Positions 1 to 6,589 of a DNA stretch of 17,917 nucleotides are shown in pieces; positions within the stretch are counted from its first letter, which is position 1; each line of letters opens with the position of its first letter. A program made the translations under genes and the position numbers. The notes under the pieces were generated by a model. That model worked only from the letters and a program-made list of their open reading frames with translations. It had not been told where the DNA came from and made no database searches. The stretch is taken from the NCBI GenBank assembly GCA_030628805.1, contig DAOVQG010000055.1:1-17917 (forward strand), written 5' to 3'. The stretch comes from JAGMDK01 sp023128695. GTDB taxonomy: Bacteria; Planctomycetota; Phycisphaerae; UBA1845; Fen-1342.

Positions 1-124
1 AGGAGCCTCGCCCTCCCGTGGGCCGTGGCGCCCCCGGCTCGGCAGGAGCCTCGCCCTCCCGTGGGCCGTGGCGCCCCCGGCTCGGCAGGAGCCTCGCCCT
101 CCCGTGAGAGCCTCGCCCTCCCGG
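1..124. repeat. Tandem 43-bp GC-rich repeat array, left end of window
   Basis: Two full identical 43-bp units (1-43 and 44-86) begin with AGGAGCCTCGCCCTCCCG. A truncated unit follows (87-104), then TGAG, then another truncated unit (109-124). The same family recurs once at 6061-6087 in this orientation and as a 44-bp tandem array at 17784-17917 in the opposite orientation. No ORF with family support covers it. The units are contiguous with no unique spacers, so it is not a CRISPR array. The array runs off the window, so its true copy number is unknown. Confidence 0.9.
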
Positions 125-182
125 TGGGGAACGCGAATATGACGGCCTATTCGTGTCTGTGCGCAATTGTGCGCCAGTTTGG

Positions 183-251
183 TGTGCGAACGACCGCGCG
201 GGCTGAAGCCCGCGGCTCTTCGTGGGCGCATAATCGCGCACGGTCATTTAG
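183..251. repeat. Palindromic dispersed repeat with GTCATTTAG tail, copy 1
   Basis: A GC-rich hairpin has arms at 197-204 (CGCGGGCT) and 207-214 (AGCCCGCG) around a 2-nt loop, flanked by CGAACGACCG and GGCTCTTCG. About 20 nt further on comes GCGCACGGTCATTTAG (236-251). The same two modules recur upstream of mnmG at 7171-7242, with the hairpin in the opposite orientation relative to the tail. The hairpin alone recurs at 16716-16751. It sits just downstream of the topA stop codon and could also act as a transcription barrier, which is inference. It resembles REP-type elements, but no REP-associated transposase lies in the window. Confidence 0.75.
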
Positions 252-289
252 TTATGTCCCCTGGGCAGCTAGTTATGTCCCCTGGGCAG
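250..289. repeat. Two 19-bp direct repeats spanning the topA stop codon
   Basis: AGTTATGTCCCCTGGGCAG occurs at 250-268 and again at 271-289, a period of 21 bp. The second copy contains the topA stop codon (273-275, TAA on the minus strand) and the last residues of the protein. The first copy abuts the TCATTTAG end of the upstream palindromic element. The arrangement could be a target-site-like duplication or local slippage. The sequence does not decide between these. Confidence 0.85.
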
Positions 290-3200
290 ACGCGGTCGCC
301 TTTTCGACGTCAAAGCCCGCGGGCAGCTCCTTCGTGCCCTTGCATCTCGGGTAGGCGCTGCAACCCAGGAACTTCCCGCGGCGGCCCTCACGGATCACCA
401 TCGGCTGGCCGCACTCGTCGCAGGTTATCTCCGTTGGGATGGACTTCGGCTTGGCCGGGGCCGGCAACAGTTCCTCGGCCTGCTTCTTGGCCTGCCCACG
501 CAGGTTGCAATTGAACCGGCAACGCGGAAAGTTAGTGCACGAGAAGAAGGGGCCAAACCGGCCACGCTTCATTTCCACCGTGCTGCCGCACTGCGGACAC
601 GTCAGCGTCCCCGCCTCCGGCAGCACCTCGACCACCGGTCGTCCAGTCCGGGTCAGTGCGTACCCCGCGGGGAGGGCATCAGCCGGCCGGCTCGACTCAC
701 TTTCAGACTCTGGCGCGGCAGCTTCTCCCGACCCTGACGCCGTGTGTGTTGCCTCACGAGGCGCCTTGGCCTGGGCCTCTTCGAGTTTGTCCAGCGGCAT
801 GGTTTCCCGGCAGCGTGGGAAGCCCGAGCAGGCCACGAACTTGCCCCGCCGACCGGACCGAATCACCATCGGCCGCCCGCATTTCTCACAGTTGACGCCC
901 GCTTGCTCCGGGGGCGGGGCCGGTTTGCTCTCAAGCCGCACGTCATCCGGCAAGGGCGTCGTGTTCTTGCACTCGGGGTAGCGGTTGCACCCGAGGAACG
1001 CCTTCCGCCCTTTGCGTTTGACGATCAACTCGCCCTCGCCACACAGGTCGCAGCGTCGCTTCAGATCTTCCTCTTTGACCAGCTTGAGGGGCTCGCCGTG
1101 CTCGTTGCAGGGTATCGTGTTGCGGCATTCCGGATAGCCGCTGCAACCGAGGAAGTGTCCGGTCTTCGATTGTCGCACCAACATGGGTTTGCCGCACAGC
1201 TCGCAGGAGTGCTCGGAGGTCTGTGGGAGCACCGGGTCGCCGTTGCGATCGACGTTAAGCGTGCCCTTGCACTTGGGGTAGCCGCTGCACGCCAGGAAAC
1301 GGCCGGTCTTGCTCCAGCGATAGACCATCGGCGACTCGCAGACCGGGCACTTGTGGTTGCTGGGCTGGCCGCGGACCATCTCCATCTCGTCGCCGGCCCT
1401 GGAGAGCAGGTCGCGGAACGGATCATAGAACTCATGCAGCACCCGCACCCAGTCCAGGTGCGCCTCTTCGATCTTGTCCAGCTCGTCCTCCATATAGGAA
1501 GTGAACTTGACGTCCATGATCTTCGGGAAGTGCCGCACCAGCTTGTCGGTGACCAACTCGCCGAGCGAGGTCGGGACGAACTTGCGCTCCTCCAGCTCGA
1601 CATACCCCCGGCTCTGAATCGTGTCGATGATCGCGGCGTAGGTGCTGGGCCGGCCGATCCCCTCCGCCTCCATCGCCTTGACCAGCGCGGCTTCGGTAAA
1701 CCGCGGCGGCGGCGTGGTGAACTGCTGCTTCGGATCCAGATCCAACAGCCCGACCGACTGCCCTTGCGCGAGCACCGGCAGGAGTTGATCCTCGCTCGAA
1801 ATCCCGGCCACCTTCAGATAGCCGTCGAAAACCAGCTTGCGGCCGCTGCCGGCGAAACGCGCCGCCCCGAGTGTCGTCTCGCACTTTATGCTTACCGTCG
1901 TCGAATCCCACTGCGCCGCCGGCATCTGGCTCGCCACGAAACGCTTCCAGATCAGGTCGTAGAGCTTGTATTGTTCGGCCGTCAGGGCCTTCTTGATACT
2001 TTCGGGCGTCAAGGCCGGGTCCGTGGGGCGAATTGCTTCGTGAGCTTCCTGGGTCCGCGCCTGCCGCTTGCCGTACATGTTCGGCTTGGCGGGCAGGTAT
2101 GCGTCGCCATACCGGTTCTTGATGAACCCGCGGACGGCGTCAAGGGCCTCTTTCGACAGGTTCGTGGAGTCGGTCCGCATGTAGGTAATCAGACCTACCG
2201 GGCCCTCGCCGTTGAGATCGATGCCCTCGTACAGGGACTGCGCGACGCGCATCGTCCGGGACGCCGCGAACCGCAGCACGGTGCTGGCTTGCTGTTGCAT
2301 GCCGGCGGTGGTGAACGGCGCGGGGGGCTTCGTGCTCGTGCGTTTCGTAGTCAGGTCAGAAACGGTCAGGGCCGACACGCGTCCAGGGTCCAGCGCGCCT
2401 ACTAATTCCGCCTGCTCCAGGTTGAGGTGCCGGTATTCTGCCCACGGTCGGCGATCCACCCGTTCGACGGCGAAGCCGAGGGCCTCGGCGACAGTACGGG
2501 CTTGGTCAGCGTTGAGCGCCGCGAACGGTTGGCCGCCCACCTCGACCAGCTCGGCTCGCAAGCACCCGTTACGCCCCAGCCAGGTTTGGATGTCCCTTTG
2601 CGAACGCTCGCCGCCGCGGATGAACTCGTGCCAGTTGCCGCGCCGGATCTCCGTTTTGTCGGCGTGGCCGGCGAGATAGGCGCTCAGTTTCCAGCTTTCT
2701 TCCGGAATAAAGGCGCGGATTTCGCGCTCCCGCTCGACGATCAGACGGACAGCCACCGACTGGACCCGGCCGGCCGAGAGTCCTTTGGCTATTTTTTTCC
2801 AGAGCAGCGGGCTGAGCTTGTATCCGACGATGCGGTCGAGAATTCGGCGGGCCTGCTGGGCGTTGACGCGGTCGTGATCGATTTCGTGTGGGTGCGCAAA
2901 CGCTTCCGCGATGGCCGAGCGCGTAATCGCGTTAAAAATGACCCGCCGAACTTTGCCTGCCGGCAGGTTCAACGCTTCGACGAGGTGCCAGGCAATGGCC
3001 TCCCCTTCGCGGTCCAGGTCAGTGGCGAGAAAGATTTCCTTGGCACCGGCGGCGAGCTTTTTGAGCTCGTTGACGACCTTGGCCCGTGCCTTGACGATTT
3101 CGTAAGTCGGCTCGAAATCGTTGGTCACGTCGATTCCAAAATCTTTTTGCGGCAAGTCGCGGACGTGGCCGAGCGACGCCTTCACGACGTACTCGTCCCC

Positions 3201-3290
3201 AAGATATTTGTTGATCGTTTTCGCCTTGGCGGGCGATTCGACGATCACCAGCGCCTTTCCCGCCAGCTTGCGCTTGCCCATGTCTTGCAA
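273..3290 (-). CDS. topA: DNA topoisomerase I (type IA) with six C-terminal zinc ribbons
   Basis: This enzyme relaxes negatively supercoiled DNA by cutting one strand through a 5'-phosphotyrosine link. The 1005 residues begin with a TOPRIM domain: VIVESPAKA with Glu18, and the metal-binding DLDREGE at 91-97. The catalytic tyrosine lies in LITYMRTDST, Tyr370. The core continues to about residue 640. Six C4 zinc ribbons follow, with CxxC...C-type ligands near 648-674, 696-722, 747-774, 801-827, 898-924 and 957-983. E. coli TopA has fewer C-terminal zinc modules. A Glu/Ser/Ala-rich linker (about 838-890) separates ribbons four and five. The start at 3290 (MQDMGKRK) and an ATG three codons in (3281) are both possible. 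The stop codon lies inside a 19-bp direct repeat. The gene stands alone, divergent from tRNA-Leu. Long plus-strand ORFs across it are antisense shadows. Confidence 0.97.
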   Translation of the reverse strand: MQDMGKRKLAGKALVIVESPAKAKTINKYLGDEYVVKASLGHVRDLPQKDFGIDVTNDFEPTYEIVKARAKVVNELKKLAAGAKEIFLATDLDREGEAIAWHLVEALNLPAGKVRRVIFNAITRSAIAEAFAHPHEIDHDRVNAQQARRILDRIVGYKLSPLLWKKIAKGLSAGRVQSVAVRLIVEREREIRAFIPEESWKLSAYLAGHADKTEIRRGNWHEFIRGGERSQRDIQTWLGRNGCLRAELVEVGGQPFAALNADQARTVAEALGFAVERVDRRPWAEYRHLNLEQAELVGALDPGRVSALTVSDLTTKRTSTKPPAPFTTAGMQQQASTVLRFAASRTMRVAQSLYEGIDLNGEGPVGLITYMRTDSTNLSKEALDAVRGFIKNRYGDAYLPAKPNMYGKRQARTQEAHEAIRPTDPALTPESIKKALTAEQYKLYDLIWKRFVASQMPAAQWDSTTVSIKCETTLGAARFAGSGRKLVFDGYLKVAGISSEDQLLPVLAQGQSVGLLDLDPKQQFTTPPPRFTEAALVKAMEAEGIGRPSTYAAIIDTIQSRGYVELEERKFVPTSLGELVTDKLVRHFPKIMDVKFTSYMEDELDKIEEAHLDWVRVLHEFYDPFRDLLSRAGDEMEMVRGQPSNHKCPVCESPMVYRWSKTGRFLACSGYPKCKGTLNVDRNGDPVLPQTSEHSCELCGKPMLVRQSKTGHFLGCSGYPECRNTIPCNEHGEPLKLVKEEDLKRRCDLCGEGELIVKRKGRKAFLGCNRYPECKNTTPLPDDVRLESKPAPPPEQAGVNCEKCGRPMVIRSGRRGKFVACSGFPRCRETMPLDKLEEAQAKAPREATHTASGSGEAAAPESESESSRPADALPAGYALTRTGRPVVEVLPEAGTLTCPQCGSTVEMKRGRFGPFFSCTNFPRCRFNCNLRGQAKKQAEELLPAPAKPKSIPTEITCDECGQPMVIREGRRGKFLGCSAYPRCKGTKELPAGFDVEKATASAQGT

Positions 3291-3405
3291 CCTAACCTTT
3301 TTACTTACAAGCAGTTACGCAGTAAGGTCGCGCCCGCGGCACGGCCCCGTTAAAGCGGCCGACAATCAGACAATATCGGAGATTCAGCGGCCGATCTTAC
3401 CCTGA

Positions 3406-3433
3406 TGCTTAGCACACGCTACGCCGCTGTCAA
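3406..3433 (-). promoter_or_regulatory. Candidate sigma70-like promoter for topA
   Basis: Read on the minus strand, a perfect TTGACA (3433-3428) is followed after 16 bp by TAAGCA (3411-3406), preceded by TGC like an extended -10. The -10 match is weak. The element lies about 115 bp upstream of the topA start, with no other minus-strand gene between. No better promoter was seen in 3291-3514, which otherwise holds nothing recognisable. Confidence 0.35.
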
Positions 3434-3512
3434 GCGAGTTGCTTGGTTCGCGGTCCTGGATTCCCTCCCAAACTCACCCAGGCGATGGTAATATCCATAG
3501 GATTAAATTAGT

Positions 3513-3597
<85 letters not shown>

Positions 3598-3605
3598 ATC
3601 GAGCT

Positions 3606-3682
3606 GTCAGCTTTTAGCGGTCAGCTTTCAGCTATCAGCTTTCAGCGGTCAGCGGTCAGCTTTCAGCGGTCAGCTTTCAGCC
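3606..3682. repeat. Heptanucleotide tandem repeat, 11 units, next to tRNA-Leu
   Basis: Eleven contiguous 7-bp units of consensus (G/T/A)TCAGC(T/G), alternating mostly GTCAGCT and TTCAGCG, fill 3606-3682. One unit varies (TTTAGCG, 3613-3619). This matches the general idea of short tandemly repeated repetitive sequences known from cyanobacteria, though the sequence here is its own family. It is non-coding. The rest of 3683-3771 shows no recognisable feature. Confidence 0.93.
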
Positions 3683-3771
3683 AGACGGATTGGAGGGAAG
3701 GAGGATAGAACTCGCAAATGGTGCGGGAGCGGAAGATTACCTCAAAAAAATGCGATTAACGCAACAAAATT

Positions 3772-3799
3772 TTGACTTTATCGGCAATCATGCTATACT
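3772..3799 (+). promoter_or_regulatory. Sigma70-type promoter with extended -10
   Basis: TTGACT (3772-3777) and TATACT (3794-3799) are separated by 16 bp, with TG one base upstream of the -10 as in extended -10 promoters. Transcription should start near 3805-3806 and give an untranslated leader of about 200 nt before the ATG at 4006. It sits in an AT-richer stretch after the tRNA repeat array. The leader start contains a short complementary pair, TGGCCT (3808-3813) and AGGCCA (3846-3851), which could form a 5' stem. Confidence 0.7.
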
Positions 3800-3895
3800 G
3801 CACCCATTGGCCTTGCAGTTCTGCTCTTTTCTTCGGAGTCAGAGTAGGCCATATTGTCGATGAAGAAATAGTGATCTGTGCCGGGAGCTAGGCTA

Positions 3896-4005
3896 TGAGG
3901 GTCGGTGGTATGAGCTTCCTGCTGCAAACGTCAGGCGGTAGAAGGGGGATCACTTCTTGTATGGGGGGGGTGCGCGGTCCCTCCCATCGCTGAGGAGAGC
4001 GCATT
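3896..4005 (+). promoter_or_regulatory. Conserved 5' leader, copy 1
   Basis: This segment of about 110 nt matches 5147-5250, upstream of the next gene, with few differences and small gaps. Shared blocks include TGAGGGTCGGTGGTA, GCTTCCTGCTGCAAAC, GAAGGGGGAT and a G-run followed by a CCTCCC block. The G-run (3963-3970) and CCCTCCC (3979-3985) can pair around the loop TGCGCGGT. The ribosome-binding site GAGGAG follows, ending 9 nt before the ATG. From TGAGGAG (3991) through codon seven of the gene and one further base, 37 nt are identical between the copies. It may be a regulatory leader or simply a recent segmental duplication. Confidence 0.7.
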
Positions 4006-4896
4006 ATGCTTCTTCGAAGAAACATTGGTTGGGTGTTGTTGGGTATGGTTGGACTCGTTGCACCGCCCGGGTTTGGTCAGGGTGAAACTACCCTGACTCC
4101 GGATGGACTACCTCCCGATCTGCAACCCGTCGAGTGCATACCCATGGATGAGGAGCTCTCTGACGGGGCCCTTTTATTTGGTGATAAGTACATCAACGTC
4201 TTCATGGTTCAAGGGGATGATATTCCCGGGGAGTACCGGTTCGCCGTCCCCGGCGATGACGGAGTCGAGCAGTGGTGGACCATAGCAGTCAGCGTATGGC
4301 CGCAGCCAATAACGTCCGATTTCGTGATCCGCAGGTCTGTGCAACTCGATTTTACGACGGTAGATACGACCGTAGTCAGTTACGAGTCGCTTGCCCAGCA
4401 AATGCAGATTGGAGGTGTTGGTGGAGATACTAAACCGTCCCCAGCGATCGCACTCCCGCTTGTTGAAGGAGTATACGAGCTGTGGGGTAGTGATGGCAGC
4501 GTCGTCCTCATGGTGCGTCCCGGGTACTTCAAGGGTTGTTGGGAGATTGGCCCCTTCAAGTTCCGTTATACCTACATAGAATGCCCCAATGGAGCACGGA
4601 GACTCATCATCGCTATATACTGGTGGGATGGAGAACGCTGGAGAAGGATATGGCAGGGCGACACCGGGTGGGTTCAGCCGGCCCAGCCCACAGCTCCCCC
4701 TTTAGTTGCGGGAAACTTTTGGAGTGGGATAGAGGCAGTCATTAAGGAGATTGATGCTTCCATCATGGAGTTGCAACCGGCGGCACGAGAGATGCTCGAT
4801 GAGATGTGGCCGCAGGTCTGGGAAGCTATTCGAGATCTGCCTCTAGAGGAACTACCCGACCAGGCGGAGCAGTCGGAAACTCTGCTGAAAACGTAG
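4006..4896 (+). CDS. Secreted protein of unknown function, paralogue A
   Basis: I do not recognise a named family. The 296 residues start with a signal peptide (MLLRRNI, then a hydrophobic stretch to about residue 24), so the protein is probably exported. The middle is mixed polar and hydrophobic. A distinctive core near 178-213 reads CWEIGP, a spacer, LIIAIY and GERWRR. The neighbouring gene at 5251 has the matching core CWNIGP, LIIIY and GKWYR, plus the same first seven residues, so the two are paralogues or share swapped ends. The C-terminus (about 235-290) is a predicted amphipathic acidic helix absent from the paralogue. ATG at 4006 follows GAGGAG at good spacing. The gene looks less GC-rich than topA or mnmG. 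The promoter at 3772-3799 probably drives it. Confidence 0.82.
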   Translation: MLLRRNIGWVLLGMVGLVAPPGFGQGETTLTPDGLPPDLQPVECIPMDEELSDGALLFGDKYINVFMVQGDDIPGEYRFAVPGDDGVEQWWTIAVSVWPQPITSDFVIRRSVQLDFTTVDTTVVSYESLAQQMQIGGVGGDTKPSPAIALPLVEGVYELWGSDGSVVLMVRPGYFKGCWEIGPFKFRYTYIECPNGARRLIIAIYWWDGERWRRIWQGDTGWVQPAQPTAPPLVAGNFWSGIEAVIKEIDASIMELQPAAREMLDEMWPQVWEAIRDLPLEELPDQAEQSETLLKT

Positions 4897-4983
4897 CGCG
4901 GCTCCGCCGCAGCCAAAAATGCGCGCAGGAAAACAAGATTCTGCACCATAACAGTGTAGGGTCTTGTTAGCCGCTTCGATGCG

Positions 4984-5092
4984 TCATTCCGACGAGTCCG
5001 CTGGAGGCGCACGACCGAGGAATCTAGCATCAGGGTGTTGTCGTATCTGGATTCCTCGGTCGCGACGCAACAGCGTCGCTCGGTCGGAATGA
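4984..5092. repeat. Nested inverted repeat between the two paralogues
   Basis: The outer arms TCATTCCGAC (4984-4993) and GTCGGAATGA (5083-5092) match perfectly. Inside them GACCGAGGAATC (5013-5024) pairs with GATTCCTCGGTC (5050-5061), and a third hairpin, GCGACGC/GCGTCGC (5062-5068 and 5073-5079), sits between. Half of the element recurs inverted at 6144-6165. It is a dispersed repeat with strong secondary structure and no ORF. It separates the two related secreted-protein genes and may limit read-through, which is inference. Confidence 0.85.
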
Positions 5093-5114
5093 TAGGTGCG
5101 CGCAAGCTAAGCAC

Positions 5115-5136
5115 GTGCGAGATTGAAATCTCGCAC
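5115..5136. repeat. Perfect 10-bp hairpin
   Basis: GTGCGAGATT (5115-5124) and AATCTCGCAC (5127-5136) are perfect inverted arms around GA. It lies 10 bp upstream of leader copy 2. It could be a terminator-like or operator-like structure, but there is no T-run after it. No convincing promoter was seen between it and the gene at 5251. Confidence 0.75.
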
Positions 5137-5146
5137 TAGTGCTCTG

Positions 5147-5250
5147 TGAGGGTCGGTGGTAGATGCTTCCTGCTGCAAACATTGGGCGGACGAAGGGGGA
5201 TTATTTCTTACAAAGGGGGGGCGCGGCACCTCCCGTGAGGAGAGCGCATT
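5147..5250 (+). promoter_or_regulatory. Conserved 5' leader, copy 2
   Basis: This is the second copy of the leader found at 3896-4005. The G-run (5215-5221) and CCTCCC (5229-5234) keep the ability to pair, and GAGGAG precedes the ATG at the same distance as in copy 1. The strong promoter upstream of copy 1 (3772-3799) lies outside the shared segment, and I see no equally good promoter for copy 2. This gene may therefore depend on read-through or on a promoter I could not recognise. Confidence 0.68.
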
Positions 5251-6024
5251 ATGCTTCTTCGAAGAAACATTGTGTTGGTTATGTGTTTTGGGCTGTTGCT
5301 GGCTAGTACAAGCTGGGCGAGCGTTCCTCACTGGACATGGGATCCGTGCGGCTGGTTGATGGGCTCGCCGTCTTTTGTTCAACTTGAGCCGGTTGAGCCT
5401 CCGTGTGAGAGCGAGTTGCCGAAGCCGGGGCCAGTGCAGGAGGCTCTGTGTAAAAGCGATCTATCAAGGCCTGGTCCAGGCGAGCTCAATACCTCCGTCG
5501 TGGATCCGAATGGGATTTGCTGGTTGGTGTCGAGCAAGCTCAATACAAAAGGAGTGGAGGTTGTTACCGTCACCGCTTTACAGATACAACAGGACGGCAC
5601 GGTGCAGATCTTGTCGGGCGTGATCGAGGGCGTGGGGATCGACAAGATGGTCACGCTCCGTGATCCCCGCAGACCACACCCCAGCAGCGTTGGCAACGAG
5701 CCGACTCCTGAGCAGATTCTTGCGATCGAGGCACAGGTTGCCGCGCGGGTGGATATCCACGACCCGATGCAGGTATCCCCGGAGCACTTCGGCAATCAAC
5801 GTGTCGAAGATTTGCCCGCGGGCTACGGCATGCCGCACGTAACCCTCATGTCGTACGGATCGGTTCATTGCTGGAATATTGGCCCAAACATGACCTTTTG
5901 CGTCGGCACCAATGCAGATGGCAAAGCAATTTTGATTATCATCTACTGCAAAAATGAAGAGGGTAAATGGTACCGCTGTTTCTACTGGAGCGACGACGAC
6001 GAACAGTCCGGCGTGGGGAACTAG
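5251..6024 (+). CDS. Secreted protein of unknown function, paralogue B
   Basis: The 257-residue protein is of no named family that I recognise. It has a clear signal peptide (MLLRRNI, then hydrophobic, likely cleaved after TSWA near residue 23). It is Cys-containing and Pro-rich early on. Residues 52-80 contain a two-unit internal repeat, CESELPKPGP then CKSDLSRPGP. The C-terminal core near 207-243 (CWNIGP, LIIIYC, GKWYRCFYW) matches the protein encoded at 4006-4896. The first seven codons are identical to that gene, while the middle parts do not align by eye. It ends in an acidic tail. ATG at 5251 has GAGGAG upstream. The conserved ends and divergent middle suggest a duplicated cassette family or segment exchange. 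Function is unknown; export is inferred from the signal peptide. Confidence 0.82.
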   Translation: MLLRRNIVLVMCFGLLLASTSWASVPHWTWDPCGWLMGSPSFVQLEPVEPPCESELPKPGPVQEALCKSDLSRPGPGELNTSVVDPNGICWLVSSKLNTKGVEVVTVTALQIQQDGTVQILSGVIEGVGIDKMVTLRDPRRPHPSSVGNEPTPEQILAIEAQVAARVDIHDPMQVSPEHFGNQRVEDLPAGYGMPHVTLMSYGSVHCWNIGPNMTFCVGTNADGKAILIIIYCKNEEGKWYRCFYWSDDDEQSGVGN

Positions 6025-6060
6025 TGCGCCGAGCCGTATGTTCGATATTCTCCGGGGCAC

Positions 6061-6087
6061 GGCTCGGCAGGAGCCTCGCCCTCCCGG
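6061..6087. repeat. Single copy of the end-array repeat
   Basis: GGCTCGGCAGGAGCCTCGCC and the following CTCCCGG match the unit of the arrays at both window ends, in the left-end orientation. It lies 37 bp after the stop codon of the gene at 5251-6024, at the edge of a region of gene remnants. Confidence 0.85.
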
Positions 6088-6143
6088 TCAAACCCGCATA
6101 GTGATATGTGATGTAACACTAGCTTCCTCCGACGTCCGCCGGA

Positions 6144-6165
6144 AGCGGACTCGTCGGAATGACGC
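6144..6165. repeat. Inverted half-copy of the nested inverted repeat
   Basis: The 22 bp here are the exact reverse complement of 4981-5002, the outer arm and adjoining sequence of the nested element between the two secreted-protein genes. The counterpart arm is missing. Upstream, GTCCGC (6134-6139) and GCGGAC (6145-6150) form a small local hairpin. Confidence 0.75.
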
Positions 6166-6211
6166 TTCGATGCGACCGCTAAAGCGATGGCCCACGCGCC
6201 CCACCGGCGTT

Positions 6212-6310
6212 TTACGGGCAGGTGGTATTCATCTGAGCGACGAGGGGGTCGATATCACGCCAATTGACGGTGCCATCGTCGCAGTTGCTGTCGCCGAGGC
6301 AGGCGGAGCG
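6212..6310 (-). pseudogene. Remnant of a dockerin-like C-terminus
   Basis: Read on the minus strand from 6310, the frame gives RSACLGDSNCDDGTV, then NWRDIDPLVAQM, then NTTCP and a TAA stop (6214-6212). The acidic calcium-loop pattern followed by DIDPLV resembles the dockerin-like tails common on secreted planctomycetal proteins. The frame is not preceded by a recognisable gene, because a plus-strand prepilin-like remnant begins at once. It is best read as a broken 3' end. Function, if any, is lost. Confidence 0.55.
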
Positions 6311-6314
6311 GCGG

Positions 6315-6509
6315 AACGTGACCCCGTACTATGCCGCCCCGACGGCAGCCGACGAAACGGGCATGTACGCCGACAACCACTTCTGGTTCCGCGCCTTGCG
6401 GCACGGCGGTGAGCTGAATGTCGGCTTCGTGGGCGGATATGTGCTTTCGTCACCCGAGCCGACGCGGGAAACCATCTGGGACTGGGCCTATCAACCCAAG
6501 CCGGAATAG
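6315..6509 (+). pseudogene. Remnant of an H-X9-DG prepilin-like protein (DUF1559 type)
   Basis: The open frame reads NVTPYYAAPTAADETGMYAD, then NHFWFRALRHGGELNVGFVG, then GYVLSSPEPTRETIWDWAYQ to a stop at 6509. A histidine, nine residues and then GG stands where DUF1559 prepilin-like proteins carry His-X9-Asp-Gly near their C-terminus. GGC (6432-6434) is one base from an Asp codon. The N-terminal prepilin signal and body are absent. The open frame extends upstream only through antisense of the dockerin-like remnant and a TTG (6264). I judge it a 3' fragment of a lost gene. Confidence 0.55.
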
Positions 6510-6562
6510 GCCGCGCGACGACGACTGAAAAAGGGGACCGACTTTATCATGATACTCCGCAT

Positions 6563-6570
6563 GGTATAAT
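6563..6570 (+). promoter_or_regulatory. Extended -10 element upstream of the DUF433 gene
   Basis: A perfect TATAAT (6565-6570) is preceded by GG, completing TGG as in an extended -10 (the T is at 6562). No good -35 is visible. The expected start near 6577 leaves only about a dozen untranslated bases before the ATG at 6590, with no clear Shine-Dalgarno sequence. Confidence 0.55.
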
Positions 6571-6589
6571 CAATATCGAAGACACGGTA

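Noticed and set aside
1..124. Possible CRISPR array
   Set aside because: Units are contiguous copies with no unique spacers, and no cas gene is present in the window.
744..2405. Long plus-strand ORF of 553 codons
   Set aside because: It is antisense to the conserved TopA core and shows no family motifs; a by-product of high GC at third positions.
2427..3353. Plus-strand ORF of 308 codons
   Set aside because: Antisense shadow of the TopA N-terminal half, which carries clear TOPRIM motifs.
3800..3895. Known riboswitch or housekeeping RNA (6S, SRP RNA) in the long leader
   Set aside because: I could not match any conserved core of these RNAs; only a short 6-bp complementary pair was seen.
4897..4912. 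Possible intrinsic terminator GCGGC-TCC-GCCGC after the first paralogue
   Set aside because: The stem is only five base pairs and is followed by A residues rather than a T-run on the coding strand.
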